This document shows, in pieces, positions 26,592 to 37,451 of a DNA stretch of 64,000 bases; positions within the stretch are counted from its first letter, which is position 1, and each line of letters opens with the position of its first letter. Below the pieces are notes generated by a model. It saw only the letters and a program-made list of their open reading frames with translations, made no database searches and had not been told where the DNA came from. The translations under genes and the position numbers were made by a program. This DNA is from Rathayibacter sp. SD072. Lineage in GTDB: Bacteria; Actinomycetota; Actinomycetes; Actinomycetales; Microbacteriaceae. The stretch spans positions 1-64,000 of the forward strand of contig NZ_JADILJ010000005.1 in assembly GCF_017355185.1 (NCBI RefSeq), given 5' to 3'.

Positions 26592-26597
26592 TACTCT
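26592..26597 (+). promoter_or_regulatory. -10-like TACTCT, ogt-tag operon (leaderless type)
   Basis: TACTCT ends six bases before the ogt ATG. No clear -35 box is seen. Confidence 0.35.
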
Positions 26598-26603
26598 CGT
26601 GGC

Positions 26604-27098
26604 ATGAGAACGACTCCCCTCCTCGTCCGCCGCACGACGAGCCCCCTCGGCAGGATCGAGGTGGGCTCTGACGGCGAGTCCCTTGTGTCGCTCGCGATCG
26701 CGAGAGCCGACGAGCTCCCCCACGACCACCTCCGCGAGTCGGACGATCCCGTCCTCGACGCGGCCGTGACCCAGCTCGACGAGTACTTCACCGGGACCCG
26801 CACGACCTTCGATCTGCCTCTGAGCCTGCGCGGCACGGTCTTCCAGCTTGAGATCTGGCGGGCGCTGCAGGGTCTGGGCTGGGGGGAGATCACCTCGTAC
26901 GGGGCCCTGGGCGCCGCCACCGGGCGGCTTCGAGCGGGGCGCCCGATCGGAGGAGCCGTCGGTCGCAATCCGATCCCGATCATCATCGGCTGCCACCGCG
27001 TGCTCGCGGGCGACGGGCGCATCACGGGCTACAGCGGCGGCGAGGGCGTGCCGACGAAGGCCTGGCTGCTCGATCATGAGGGGATCCCCCACCGATGA
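26604..27098 (+). CDS. ogt: Methylated-DNA--protein-cysteine methyltransferase
   Basis: Ogt removes alkyl groups from O6-methylguanine by transferring them to its own cysteine. At 164 residues it has the N-terminal ribonuclease-like domain and the C-terminal DNA-binding domain with GTVFQLEIWRALQ and the active-site region IIIGCHRVLAG. The usual motif is PCHRV; here Pro is Gly, while the reactive Cys, the following His-Arg and the downstream GYSGG are kept. The ATG start fits the -10 position; the frame is open upstream without homology. It overlaps tag by four bases, forming an alkylation-repair operon. Confidence 0.9.
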   Translation: MRTTPLLVRRTTSPLGRIEVGSDGESLVSLAIARADELPHDHLRESDDPVLDAAVTQLDEYFTGTRTTFDLPLSLRGTVFQLEIWRALQGLGWGEITSYGALGAATGRLRAGRPIGGAVGRNPIPIIIGCHRVLAGDGRITGYSGGEGVPTKAWLLDHEGIPHR

Positions 27099-27691
27099 CG
27101 ACGGCCGACGGCGTCCTCGTCGGCGAGGACGGCCTCGCCCGCTGCGCCTGGTCGGGCGAGGACCCGGAGTACCGCCGCTACCACGACGAGGAGTGGGGGT
27201 TCCCGCTCCACGGCGACCGCCCGCTCTTCGAGAAGATCTGCCTGGAAGGATTCCAGGCCGGTCTGTCGTGGATCACGATCCTCCGCAAGAGACCGAGGTT
27301 CCGACAGGTCTTCCACGACTTCGAGCCGGACGCCGTGGCTCGGATGGACGGCGACGACGTCGAGAGGCTGATGGACGACACCGGCATCATCCGCAACCGC
27401 GCCAAGATCATCGCGACGATCGAGAACGCCCAGGCCGTCGTGGCGCTGCGCGAGCGCGACGGCGAGGGCGCTCTCGATCGCCTCGTCTGGTCGTTCCCGG
27501 ACGAGCGCACGGCCTCGGCACCGGTCTCCCTCGATCAGATCCCCACGAGGACCGCGTCCTCGCTGGCTCTCGCCCGAGCGCTCCGGAAGGCCGGGTTCCG
27601 TTTCGTCGGCCCCACCACCATGTACGCGCTGCAGCAGTCGGCCGGCATCGTCGACGACCACGTGAGGGGCTGCTTCCGCGCGCTCGGCTGA
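27095..27691 (+). CDS. tag: DNA-3-methyladenine glycosylase I
   Basis: Tag excises 3-methyladenine from alkylated DNA and starts base excision repair. The 198-residue protein keeps the zinc ligands expected from the E. coli enzyme: Cys17 and His30 at the N-terminus, His189 and Cys193 in DDHVRGC. The typical core YHDEEWGFPLHGDRPLFE is present. It starts within the ogt stop codon (ATGA overlap), so it is translationally coupled to ogt. It ends one base from the convergent yaaA stop. Confidence 0.95.
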   Translation: MTTADGVLVGEDGLARCAWSGEDPEYRRYHDEEWGFPLHGDRPLFEKICLEGFQAGLSWITILRKRPRFRQVFHDFEPDAVARMDGDDVERLMDDTGIIRNRAKIIATIENAQAVVALRERDGEGALDRLVWSFPDERTASAPVSLDQIPTRTASSLALARALRKAGFRFVGPTTMYALQQSAGIVDDHVRGCFRALG

Positions 27692-27692
27692 G

Positions 27693-28445
27693 TCAGGCCT
27701 CGGGAACCACCAGATCCAGTTCGCCCGTCGACTCGTTCAGGGAGAGCTCGAATCCTCTGCCCGCCGACCACGCCGCGAGCTCCGAGAGCGAGTCGGTCTC
27801 GACGGCGTCCTCCGCGAGCGCCCGCACGAAGAGCCCTTTGCTCAACTTGTTGAAGTGGTTCAGGTTGCGGAGCAGCCCGTCGGCGCCGCGCGAACGCACC
27901 CGGACGAAGAACCGGCCCTCCCCGCTCGCCAGCGGGCCGAGGGCCGCGTAGGCCTCGCTCCGGAGATCGAGCACCAGACCTTCGAGCGAGGACAGCGCCG
28001 CGCCCGCCGACCCGGCCCACCACCTCTTGAGCGGCTTCCCCGGGATCCGGGAGTCGTGCGACAACCGGTAGGCGGGAATGGGGTCCAGCGCGGCGACCGG
28101 ACCCCAGAGCGCCGACTGGATGAGAACCGTCCGCGCGAGGAACGATCGCGCCGCCCCGTCGAGGGTCTCCGCACCGAGCGAGTCGTAGAGGACTCCGTCG
28201 AACCGGTCGATCGCCGGCATCGCCGGAGCGAGGGGAAGCTCCGCGTTGCGCTCGATCTCCCCGCTCTGCCGCGGGCTGAGCTTCAGAGCCCGGGCCGACG
28301 CCTCGCGATCGGCCGAGAGCTCGACCAGCGCGTCGCGCAGCTCGCGTCGGAGCGACGAGAGCTCCGGGAACGCGAGCGCCTCGAAGGCGAACGCAAGAGC
28401 GCCCCCGGGGCGCTTGGTCTCGGACGGCGGCAGCAGGACGTGCAC
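27693..28445 (-). CDS. yaaA: YaaA family (DUF328) peroxide-stress protein
   Basis: YaaA proteins limit intracellular iron and oxidative DNA damage and have a DNA-binding fold in E. coli. The start MHVLLPPSETKRPGG and internal FDGVLYDSLGAETL are family signatures, and the C-terminal region has NHFNKLSKGLFVRAL. Length of 250 residues is normal. The GTG start at 28445 has AAGGAG upstream; the longer upstream frame is not conserved. It lies past the ATP synthase terminator and so should be transcribed on its own. Confidence 0.88.
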   Translation of the reverse strand: MHVLLPPSETKRPGGALAFAFEALAFPELSSLRRELRDALVELSADREASARALKLSPRQSGEIERNAELPLAPAMPAIDRFDGVLYDSLGAETLDGAARSFLARTVLIQSALWGPVAALDPIPAYRLSHDSRIPGKPLKRWWAGSAGAALSSLEGLVLDLRSEAYAALGPLASGEGRFFVRVRSRGADGLLRNLNHFNKLSKGLFVRALAEDAVETDSLSELAAWSAGRGFELSLNESTGELDLVVPEA

Positions 28446-28484
28446 GGTGCTCCTTCGGTTGCTCGCGCCCCGCTGGGCGCACGA

Positions 28485-28525
28485 CGGAGGGGCCGGGCGA
28501 TCGTGATGATCGCCCGGCCCCTCCG
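28485..28525 (-). terminator. Terminator of the ATP synthase operon
   Basis: A perfect 18-bp stem (outer bases CGGAGGGGCC, inner GGGCGATC) surrounds the five-base loop GTGAT, 24 bases after the atpC stop codon. It is the strongest hairpin in the window. No U-run follows. Confidence 0.85.
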
Positions 28526-28548
28526 GTGCCGCGGTGAGCGGCGGTGTC

Positions 28549-28812
28549 TCAGACGAGCGCCGCCTCGCGGGCGACGACGGTGACGACGTCGTTCTCGACG
28601 GACAGGAATCCGTCATCGGCCTGCGCGGTGATGCGCGAACCGTCGACCGCGGTGACGCGGACCTCACCACTGGCGAGGATCGCCAGCAGCGGCTCGTGCC
28701 CGGCGAGGATTCCGATCTCGCCCTCGACGGTGCGGGCCGTGAGCTGCTTCGCCTCTCCCGACCACACCTCCGCGTTGGCGGAGACGACGCTGACCTTCAG
28801 GGTCCCGGCCAT
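28549..28812 (-). CDS. atpC: ATP synthase F1 subunit epsilon
   Basis: The epsilon subunit sits on the rotor stalk and inhibits ATP hydrolysis. The 87-residue protein consists of the N-terminal beta-sandwich (MAGTLKVSVVSANAEVWSGE, GEIGILAGHEPLLAIL) and lacks the long C-terminal helical hairpin, as in several actinobacteria. The ATG at 28812 is two bases after the atpD stop codon. It is the last gene of the operon before the terminator hairpin. Confidence 0.93.
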   Translation of the reverse strand: MAGTLKVSVVSANAEVWSGEAKQLTARTVEGEIGILAGHEPLLAILASGEVRVTAVDGSRITAQADDGFLSVENDVVTVVAREAALV

Positions 28813-28814
28813 GA

Positions 28815-30356
<1,542 letters not shown>

Positions 30357-31253
30357 CTACTTGGCGGACGACAGGGCGTCCGCGCCGCCGACGATCTCCG
30401 CGATCTGCTGCGTGATCTCGGTCTGGCGGGCGTTGTTGGCGAGACGCGTGTAGGTCTTGATCAGCGTGTCGGCGTTGTCGCTCGCCGACTTCATCGCCTT
30501 CTGACGCGCTGCGTGCTCCGACGCCGCCGACTGCAGCATCGCGTTGAAGATCCGGCTCTCGACGTAGACCGGGAGGAGGCGGTCGAGGACCGTCTCGGGG
30601 TCCGGCTCGAACTCGTACAGCGGGTAGAGGTCGCTGTTCTGGTCCTCCGCGCCCTCGACGACCTCGAGCGGCAGCAGACGGACGACCGTCGGCTGCTGGG
30701 TGACCATGCTGACGAAGCGGTTGTACACGAGGTGGATCTCGTCCACGCCGCCCTCTTCGTCATCGAGGTTGTACGACTCGACGACCGCGTCGGCGATCTC
30801 CTTCGCCGTCTCGAACACGGGCTGGTCGGTGCCTCCGGTCCAGACGCGCACGCTGGGGCGCTTCCGGAACGAGAAGTACGCGTTCGCCTTGCGGCCGACC
30901 AGGTAGAAGACGACCTCCTTGCCCTCGCTGCGCAGCAGCGAGGCCAGCTCCTCCGCCTCCTTGAGCACGCTCGAGGAGAAGGCTCCTGCGAGTCCGCGGT
31001 CGGAGGTGAAGATCACGATCGCGGCCGTGTCCAGCTTCTCGCGCTCGGTCGTGAGCGGGTGCTCGACGTTCGAGTAGGTCGCGACGGCCGACACGGCCCG
31101 CGTGATCGCGTTCGAGTACGGAGCCGCGGCGGCGACGCGGTTCTGCGCCTTCTGGATGCGCGAGGCCGAGATCAGCTCCATGGCCCGAGTGATCTTCTTG
31201 GTCGTCTGGGCCGAACGGATCTTCGACCGGTAGACCCGAAGTTGCGCTCCCAT
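30357..31253 (-). CDS. atpG: ATP synthase F1 subunit gamma
   Basis: The gamma subunit is the central rotor shaft. Both terminal helices are visible: [29 protein letters not shown] at the start and [35 protein letters not shown]-like sequence at the end. Length is 298 residues. AGGAG precedes the ATG. It lies between atpA and atpD as expected. Confidence 0.96.
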   Translation of the reverse strand: MGAQLRVYRSKIRSAQTTKKITRAMELISASRIQKAQNRVAAAAPYSNAITRAVSAVATYSNVEHPLTTEREKLDTAAIVIFTSDRGLAGAFSSSVLKEAEELASLLRSEGKEVVFYLVGRKANAYFSFRKRPSVRVWTGGTDQPVFETAKEIADAVVESYNLDDEEGGVDEIHLVYNRFVSMVTQQPTVVRLLPLEVVEGAEDQNSDLYPLYEFEPDPETVLDRLLPVYVESRIFNAMLQSAASEHAARQKAMKSASDNADTLIKTYTRLANNARQTEITQQIAEIVGGADALSSAK

Positions 31254-31298
31254 GTGTCTCCTGTAGTCCTTGTGTGACGAATCGCCGGGGTGCCGCTG

Positions 31299-32936
31299 TT
31301 AGCGACGGCCCTTGACGATCTTCTCCTGGCCGACCTCGTCGGCCGAGATCGCCTGGTGCTCTTCGCGCCCGACCGAGGCGAGGGGCTTGCCCTCACCGGT
31401 CTGGAACTCGAGCTTGAAGCCGTCGACGGCACGGGACAGCTCGGCGACGACGTCGTCCGAGAGCACGTTGGTGTCGCGCAGCGTGGAGAGGACCTGCGTG
31501 TTGCGGCCCAGGTAGTCGAGCAGCTCGCGCTCGAAGCGCAGCACGTCGGGGACGGGCACCTCGTCGAGCTTGCCGTTCGTGCCGGCCCAGATCGAGACGA
31601 CCTGCTCCTCCACGGGGTACGGCGAGTACTGCGGCTGCTTGAGCAGCTCGGTCAGGCGTGCGCCGCGGGCGAGCTGACGACGGGACGCCGCGTCGAGGTC
31701 GGACGCGAACATCGCGAAGGCCTCGAGCGAGCGGTACTGGGCGAGCTCGAGCTTGAGCGTTCCCGAAACCTTCTTGATCGACTTGACCTGAGCGTCACCG
31801 CCGACTCGCGAGACCGAGATGCCCACGTCGACCGCGGGACGCTGGTTCGCGTTGAAGAGGTCGGACTGCAGGAAGATCTGGCCGTCGGTGATCGAGATCA
31901 CGTTGGTCGGGATGTACGCCGAGACGTCGTTCGCCTTGGTCTCGATGATCGGGAGGCCCGTCATCGATCCGGCGCCGAGCTCGTCGGACAGCTTCGCGCA
32001 GCGCTCCAGCAGACGGGAGTGCAGGTAGAAGACGTCACCCGGGTACGCCTCGCGCCCCGGCGGGCGGCGCAGGAGGAGCGACACGGCGCGGTACGCCTCG
32101 GCCTGCTTCGACAGGTCGTCGAAGATGATCAGGACGTGCTTGCCGCCGTACATCCAGTGCTGGCCGATGGCCGAGCCGGTGTAGGGGGCGAGGTACTTGA
32201 AGCCGGCGGGGTCGGAGGCCGGGGACGCGACGATCGTCGTGTACTCCATGGCTCCGGCGTCCTCGAGCGCGCCCTTCACCGAGGCGATGGTCGAGCCCTT
32301 CTGGCCGATGGCGACGTAGATGCAGCGCACCTGCTTGTTGGTGTCGCCCGACTCCCAGTTGGCCTTCTGGTTGATGATCGTGTCGATCGCGATGGCCGTC
32401 TTGCCGGTCTGGCGGTCGCCGATGATCAGCTGACGCTGACCGCGGCCGACGGGGATCATCGCGTCGATGGCCTTGATGCCGGTCTGCAGCGGCTCGTGGA
32501 CCGACTTGCGCGACATGACGCCGGGAGCCTGGAGCTCGAGAGCGCGGCGGCCCTCGGAGGCGATCTCGCCGAGTCCGTCGATCGGGTTGCCGAGCGGGTC
32601 GACCACGCGGCCGAGGTAGCCGTCGCCGACGGGGACGGAGAGGACCTCGCCGGTGCGGGTGACCTCCATGCCCTCCTCGATGCCGGAGAACTCGCCGAGG
32701 ACGACGACGCCGATCTCGTTCTCGTCGAGGTTCTGGGCGAGGCCCAGGACGCCGTTCGAGAAGCGGATGAGCTCGTTGGCCATGACGCCGGGGAGTCCCT
32801 CGACGTGGGCGATGCCGTCGGCGGCGTCGATGACGTAGCCGACCTCGGTCGTGGAGGCCTTGCCCGGCTCGTACGACGAGACGAAGTCCTTCAGCGCGTC
32901 GCGGATCTCATCCGGGCTGATGGTGATATCTGCCAT
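31299..32936 (-). CDS. atpA: ATP synthase F1 subunit alpha
   Basis: This is the non-catalytic nucleotide-binding subunit of F1. The P-loop GDRQTGKTA is present, together with [16 protein letters not shown] and the signature [14 protein letters not shown]. The 545 residues include an extended, charged C-terminus common in actinobacteria. AGGAAT precedes the ATG start. Confidence 0.97.
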   Translation of the reverse strand: MADITISPDEIRDALKDFVSSYEPGKASTTEVGYVIDAADGIAHVEGLPGVMANELIRFSNGVLGLAQNLDENEIGVVVLGEFSGIEEGMEVTRTGEVLSVPVGDGYLGRVVDPLGNPIDGLGEIASEGRRALELQAPGVMSRKSVHEPLQTGIKAIDAMIPVGRGQRQLIIGDRQTGKTAIAIDTIINQKANWESGDTNKQVRCIYVAIGQKGSTIASVKGALEDAGAMEYTTIVASPASDPAGFKYLAPYTGSAIGQHWMYGGKHVLIIFDDLSKQAEAYRAVSLLLRRPPGREAYPGDVFYLHSRLLERCAKLSDELGAGSMTGLPIIETKANDVSAYIPTNVISITDGQIFLQSDLFNANQRPAVDVGISVSRVGGDAQVKSIKKVSGTLKLELAQYRSLEAFAMFASDLDAASRRQLARGARLTELLKQPQYSPYPVEEQVVSIWAGTNGKLDEVPVPDVLRFERELLDYLGRNTQVLSTLRDTNVLSDDVVAELSRAVDGFKLEFQTGEGKPLASVGREEHQAISADEVGQEKIVKGRR

Positions 32937-33048
32937 GGGAATTCCTATTCGTTGGGTCCGTGCGAGCCGAAGAGGTCGTCGGGGCCTGACCTGGATGGTG
33001 CGGGGAGCGGGAGTGGCGCGAGCCGCCCCCTGAGGATACGTGCGCCCG

Positions 33049-33843
33049 TCAGGACGCGAGCTGGAGCTTCAGGTCGGAGAGCCGTGCGGACACGGTCCCG
33101 TCGATGACCTCGTCGCCGACCTGCAGCCGCATCCCGCCCAGGAGGGAGGGGTCGACGAGCATGTTGACGGAGACCGGACGGTCGTACTGCCGCGAGAGGG
33201 CGGTCCGCAGCCGGTCGAGCTGGTGCGGAGCGAGCGGCGAGGCGACCGAGACCGTGGCGATGGTGAAGCCGCCCTGGTCGGCGACCACGCCGGCGGCGAA
33301 GCGGACGAGCTCCGGCACGCGGCGACCGCGCGGGTGCGCGATCAGCTGCCGGAGGATCGCCAGCGTCTCGGCCGACGCCTTGCCCTCGAGGAGCCGCTGG
33401 ATGAGCGACACCTTCGAGTCGGCGGCGGCGAGCTTGCTGCCGAGTGCCAGCTCGAGTCCGGCGTCGGACGAGACGACCGCGCCGAACATCTGCAGCTCGC
33501 GCTCGATCGAGACGCCCTCGGGTGCGGAGGAGGCGATCGCACGGACCCCCACCTCCTCGATCCCGGCGACTAGGTCGCTCGGGCTCGACCAGCGGTGTCC
33601 GGCGATGACGGTGAGCAGGCGCTTGGCAGCGACGTCGAAGGGGGCGAACACGCGGGCCACGAGGGCACGCTTGCTCGCCGCCTCGACGCTCGGGTCCGAG
33701 AGGGCCGAGCGAAGCTGCGCCTGCGAGTCGATGACCCGGGCCGCTTCGAAGAGCTGCTGAGCCGCCTCGAGCGACACGTGGCCGTGGAAGGCGGAGAGCT
33801 CCGCCTTCGCGGAGGCCAGAGCCTGTCGTGACGCGCTCCCCAT
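33049..33843 (-). CDS. atpH: ATP synthase subunit delta
   Basis: Delta (OSCP) connects the F1 head to the peripheral stalk. The 264-residue protein is longer than the ~180-residue E. coli form, with the extra sequence at the N-terminal half. The conserved C-terminal [26 protein letters not shown] is clear. It is not fused to a b-type subunit, unlike mycobacteria. Its ATG overlaps the atpF stop codon by one base. Confidence 0.93.
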   Translation of the reverse strand: MGSASRQALASAKAELSAFHGHVSLEAAQQLFEAARVIDSQAQLRSALSDPSVEAASKRALVARVFAPFDVAAKRLLTVIAGHRWSSPSDLVAGIEEVGVRAIASSAPEGVSIERELQMFGAVVSSDAGLELALGSKLAAADSKVSLIQRLLEGKASAETLAILRQLIAHPRGRRVPELVRFAAGVVADQGGFTIATVSVASPLAPHQLDRLRTALSRQYDRPVSVNMLVDPSLLGGMRLQVGDEVIDGTVSARLSDLKLQLAS

Positions 33844-34400
33844 CAGCTGTTCGCCTTCTCCGAGGCCTCGAGGTCGGCGAGGAAGCGGTCCACGATGGCG
33901 GACGCCTTCGCGTCGTCGTTGAGGCTCTCGCCGATCACGCCGGAGGCGAGATCGATGGCGAGCGTTCCGACTTCGGAGCGCAGGGCGACGACGGCGGACT
34001 GGCGGTCCGCCTCGATCTGGGCGTGCGCGTTGTGCAGGATGCGCTCGGCCTCGGCCTGAGCCTGCTCCTTCTTCGCCGCCACGATCGCGTTGCCGTCGGC
34101 GTTGGCCTTCTCGCGGATGACTCCTGCCTCGGCACGCGCTTCCGCGAGCTGAGCGGTGTACTTCTCGAGAGCGGCTTCCGCCTGGCGCTGAGCCTCGTCG
34201 GCCTTGGCGATGTTCCCCTCGATGGCGGCGGACCGCGCGTCGAGCATCTTCTGGATGCGCGGCAGAACCAGCTTCCAGAAGAAGAACAGGAGGATGAGGA
34301 AGATCACCCCCGACCAGAAGAAGTCGTAGAACTCCGGGATCAGAATGACCGCGGGGACGTCACCTTCTTCCGCAGCGATGTTCACAGCGGTGCTGAACAC
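33843..34400 (-). CDS. atpF: ATP synthase Fo subunit b
   Basis: This peripheral-stalk subunit has one N-terminal membrane helix (FFWSGVIFLILLFFFWKLVL) and a long charged coiled coil to the end. Length is 185 residues. The GTG at 34400, directly after the atpE stop, is taken as the start; GTG 34385 (VNIAAEEGD) is possible. Confidence 0.93.
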   Translation of the reverse strand: MFSTAVNIAAEEGDVPAVILIPEFYDFFWSGVIFLILLFFFWKLVLPRIQKMLDARSAAIEGNIAKADEAQRQAEAALEKYTAQLAEARAEAGVIREKANADGNAIVAAKKEQAQAEAERILHNAHAQIEADRQSAVVALRSEVGTLAIDLASGVIGESLNDDAKASAIVDRFLADLEASEKANS

Positions 34401-34402
34401 GA

Positions 34403-34651
<249 letters not shown>

Positions 34652-34698
34652 TCAGTGGGGTGATCGTGTGAACGGGTGGGAGCCCGTGAGTTGTGGTG

Positions 34699-35547
34699 TC
34701 AGTGCTCCTCGGCGACGGCCAACTGGATGTAGACCGCTGCGAGGAGAGTGAAGATGTACGCCTGGAGGACGGCGACGAGCAGCTCGAAGAGCGTGAAAGC
34801 GCCTCCGAAGGCGAAGGTCACGACACCGAAGAGCTTGAAGCCCGGGTCGACCTGCGAGCTGAAGAGGAAGAACTGCGTGGCCGAGAAGCACAGCACCAGC
34901 AGGAGGTGTCCGACGATCATGTTCATCACGAGTCGGAGGGCGAGCGAGAGCGGACGGATGATGAACGTCTGCAGGAGCTCGATCGGCGTGAGGATGAAGT
35001 AGATCAGGAACGGCGCTCCGGGCGGGAACAGGGCGTTCTTGAAGAAGCCCATCCCGCGGTCCTTGATGCCGGCGTAGATGAACGTGACGTAGGCCACGAG
35101 ACCGAGGAAGAGCGGCATCCCGACGACCGACGTTCCCGCGATGTTGAGGAACGGCACGATTCCCGTGAGGTTCATCGCGATGATCGCGAAGAAGATCGTC
35201 ACGAGGATCGGGAGGAAGCGACGGGCGTCCTTCTCACCGAGGATGTCCTTGGCGATCGTGACGCGCACGAAGTCGAAGGCCATCTCGACGACGCTCTGGA
35301 AGCGTCCCGGCACGATGCGCATCTTGCGCGTCCCGAGCCAGAAGAACAGCATCAGCGCGATGACCGCGATGAAGCGGACCAGCATGACGCGGTTGATCTC
35401 GAAAGGGGTTCCCTCGAAGAGGAAACCGGGCGGGAAGAACTCCGAGATCGACGGGGTGTGGAAGTCACTCTCACCGGTCGAGGCAGAGACCAACAGGGTC
35501 ACAGCGTTAGCAAACAGCGCTAGCTCCTGGAATTCGGGGCGTGGCAC
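34699..35547 (-). CDS. atpB: ATP synthase Fo subunit a
   Basis: Subunit a forms the proton half-channels. Its 282 residues include six membrane helices, the essential Arg region in RPLSLALRLVMNMIVGH, and the C-terminal FTLLAAVYIQLAVAEEH. The GTG at 35547 has no ribosome-binding sequence. A clear CCAGGAG lies inside the frame (35524-35530), six bases before a CTG at 35517, which would give a more typical 272-residue protein. The start is therefore uncertain. Confidence 0.93.
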   Translation of the reverse strand: MPRPEFQELALFANAVTLLVSASTGESDFHTPSISEFFPPGFLFEGTPFEINRVMLVRFIAVIALMLFFWLGTRKMRIVPGRFQSVVEMAFDFVRVTIAKDILGEKDARRFLPILVTIFFAIIAMNLTGIVPFLNIAGTSVVGMPLFLGLVAYVTFIYAGIKDRGMGFFKNALFPPGAPFLIYFILTPIELLQTFIIRPLSLALRLVMNMIVGHLLLVLCFSATQFFLFSSQVDPGFKLFGVVTFAFGGAFTLFELLVAVLQAYIFTLLAAVYIQLAVAEEH

Positions 35548-35721
35548 GCGGCAGCCGGATGATCTTCATCATTCGGACACAACGCTCTCGCGACGACGAA
35601 AGGTGGGGGTCTTTCCGCTCGGACGGCGTTCGTACTCGACGACCGACATCAACGATGAGACGACCTGAGGACGGGCACACGTTCGCCTGCGGATTCGTTC
35701 CTACTGTAGCAACAGAACGGC

Positions 35722-35748
35722 CTGAGAGCCGAATCGTGTCGCTCTCAG
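35722..35748. terminator. Hairpin between atpI-like gene and atpB
   Basis: CTGAGAGC and GCTCTCAG form a perfect 8-bp stem with an 11-base loop, 19 bases past the atpI-like stop codon. The minus-strand sequence after it is moderately T-rich. It may attenuate wecA-atpI read-through into the atp operon. An ACTGTA (TACAGT on the minus strand, 35703-35708) just beyond could be the -10 of the atp promoter. Confidence 0.4.
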
Positions 35749-35766
35749 AAAGCGCACGGGTGGCGC

Positions 35767-36210
35767 TCACCTGGCGATGTCGCTCACGTTCGGCATCCGC
35801 GAGCGCGACACCACGAGGACGTCGATCGCGAGCGAGCCGAGCACTGCGACGATGATCGTCACGAACATGGCCGTGCTGTTCAGCCACGGCTGGTCGCGGA
35901 GGACCAGTGCGGCGATGACGAACAGCACGAACTTCGCCAACCACATGCCGAGCACGACGGCGAAGAAGCCGCCGATGTCGAGCCGGTTGGCGACCAGGAT
36001 GCTGACTGCCGTGAGCGCGACCATCACTCCGCCGATGACCGCTCCGACGAGCGCGCCGATCGCGCCCTCTCCCCCGGCGACGAGGGCGCCGATGATCGCA
36101 CCGACGACGGCGAGAGCGGCGATGAACGCGCCGCCGAGCACGAGGGTGCGGCGCAGGATCGGCACCGAGGCGGGCTGGGGGCGGGTGGTGGCCGGGATGT
36201 CTCCGGTCAT
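35767..36210 (-). CDS. AtpI-like small membrane protein
   Basis: This 147-residue protein has four predicted membrane helices (LVLGGAFIAALAVVGAIIGA, ALVGAVIGGVMVALTAVSIL, GFFAVVLGMWLAKFVLFVIA, AMFVTIIVAVLGSLAIDVLV), the pattern of ATP synthase protein I. AtpI-type proteins assist assembly of the c-ring. Sequence conservation is weak, so the call rests on topology and on position immediately upstream of atpB. The ATG overlaps the wecA stop codon by four bases. Confidence 0.75.
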   Translation of the reverse strand: MTGDIPATTRPQPASVPILRRTLVLGGAFIAALAVVGAIIGALVAGGEGAIGALVGAVIGGVMVALTAVSILVANRLDIGGFFAVVLGMWLAKFVLFVIAALVLRDQPWLNSTAMFVTIIVAVLGSLAIDVLVVSRSRMPNVSDIAR

Positions 36211-37448
36211 GATGCTTCCTTCCGCGCCGTCGAGGGCGCTGCGGTGTCCCGGCCGAGCGGCAGGCCGACCGGAGGGTCGACCGGGTCCGCTGCGGACGCG
36301 CGGTCGAGGGGATCGAGGACGGGCGACGCCTCCGCCGACTGGGCGGCGGCTTCGAGCCGCTTGCGCCGGCTCAGCGGAGCGAGGGTGACGACGGTGCAGG
36401 CGACGAGGCCGACGCCGAGGAACGCCAGCGGGATCCAGATCACGTCGACGACGAAGATCAGGAGGCAGCCGAAGGCGATGACGGCGGTCCAGGAGTAGAA
36501 GATGAGGACCGCGTGCAGGTGCGAGTGGCCCATGTCGAGGAGCCGGTGGTGCAGGTGCTTCCGGTCGGCGCTGAAGGGCGACTTGCCGGCGCGGAGCCTG
36601 CGGAACACGGCGAGGCCGAAGTCCATCAGCGGCACGATCAGGATCGCGAACGGCAGGATGATCGGGATGAACGCCGGGAGCAACTCCTTGGCCTTCAGCT
36701 GCGCCGGGTCGATCTGACCGGTGACCGCGACCGCCGCCGTGGCCATGAGCATGCCGACGAGCAGCGCTCCCCCGTCGCCCATGAACATGCGCGCGGGGCG
36801 CCAGTTGATCGGCAGGAAGCCGGCGCACGCGCCGACCAGCACCACCGCGATGAGCGACGCGAGGTTGAAGTAGTCCGTCGGCGAGGTGCGCTGGACCAGG
36901 AGGTAGCTGTAGAGGAAGAAGACGCCGTTCGCGATCAGGGCGACTCCGGCCACGAGTCCGTCGAGCCCGTCGATGAAGTTGAGGGCGTTGGTGACGAGGA
37001 CGATCGCCAGCACGGTGATGATCAGCGACATCCAGGGCGAGCCGACCGTGAGGCCGCCGATCGGCAGCGAGACGATCTGCACGCCCTTCCAGGCGATCAG
37101 CCCGGCCGCGATCAGCTGCCCGGCGAGCTTCGTCGTCCAGTCGAGGTCCCAGATGTCGTCCGCCACGCCGATCAGCACGATGAGGAGGCTGGCCCCGAGG
37201 ATCGCGAGGATCGGCTCGGGATTCGCGAAGACGAGACGGAAGTACGGCACCTGCGAGGCGATGCCGAACGAGACGACCATCCCGAGGAACATCGCGATTC
37301 CGCCGAGGCGCGGCGTGGGCCGCGTGTGGACGTCGCGAACCCTGATCTTCGGGTAGAGCTTGAACCTGAGCGCGAGCTTCCAGATGATGAACGAGAGCGC
37401 GAAGGTCACGCCCGCGCACGCGAGCGAGACCAGGACGAAGGCGATCAC
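36207..37448 (-). CDS. wecA: Decaprenyl-phosphate GlcNAc-1-phosphate transferase (WecA/MraY family)
   Basis: This polytopic membrane enzyme transfers an N-acetylhexosamine-1-phosphate from UDP-sugar to decaprenyl phosphate, starting glycan or teichoic-type polymers. Diagnostic motifs are GVADDIWDLDW, TNALNFIDGLDGL, FMGDGGALLVG and the cytoplasmic HLHHRLLDMGHSH loop. The last ~60 residues are a hydrophilic tail. Length is 413 residues. The gene starts just after sua5 and overlaps atpI. It is the likely initiator for the glycan clusters next door, because WecG (42158-42964) would use its product. Confidence 0.93.
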   Translation of the reverse strand: MIAFVLVSLACAGVTFALSFIIWKLALRFKLYPKIRVRDVHTRPTPRLGGIAMFLGMVVSFGIASQVPYFRLVFANPEPILAILGASLLIVLIGVADDIWDLDWTTKLAGQLIAAGLIAWKGVQIVSLPIGGLTVGSPWMSLIITVLAIVLVTNALNFIDGLDGLVAGVALIANGVFFLYSYLLVQRTSPTDYFNLASLIAVVLVGACAGFLPINWRPARMFMGDGGALLVGMLMATAAVAVTGQIDPAQLKAKELLPAFIPIILPFAILIVPLMDFGLAVFRRLRAGKSPFSADRKHLHHRLLDMGHSHLHAVLIFYSWTAVIAFGCLLIFVVDVIWIPLAFLGVGLVACTVVTLAPLSRRKRLEAAAQSAEASPVLDPLDRASAADPVDPPVGLPLGRDTAAPSTARKEAS

Positions 37449-37451
37449 GGG

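Noticed and set aside
34699-35766. A riboswitch or long structured leader ahead of atpB
   Set aside because: The 219-base gap shows only one modest hairpin (35722-35748) and no recognisable aptamer motif.
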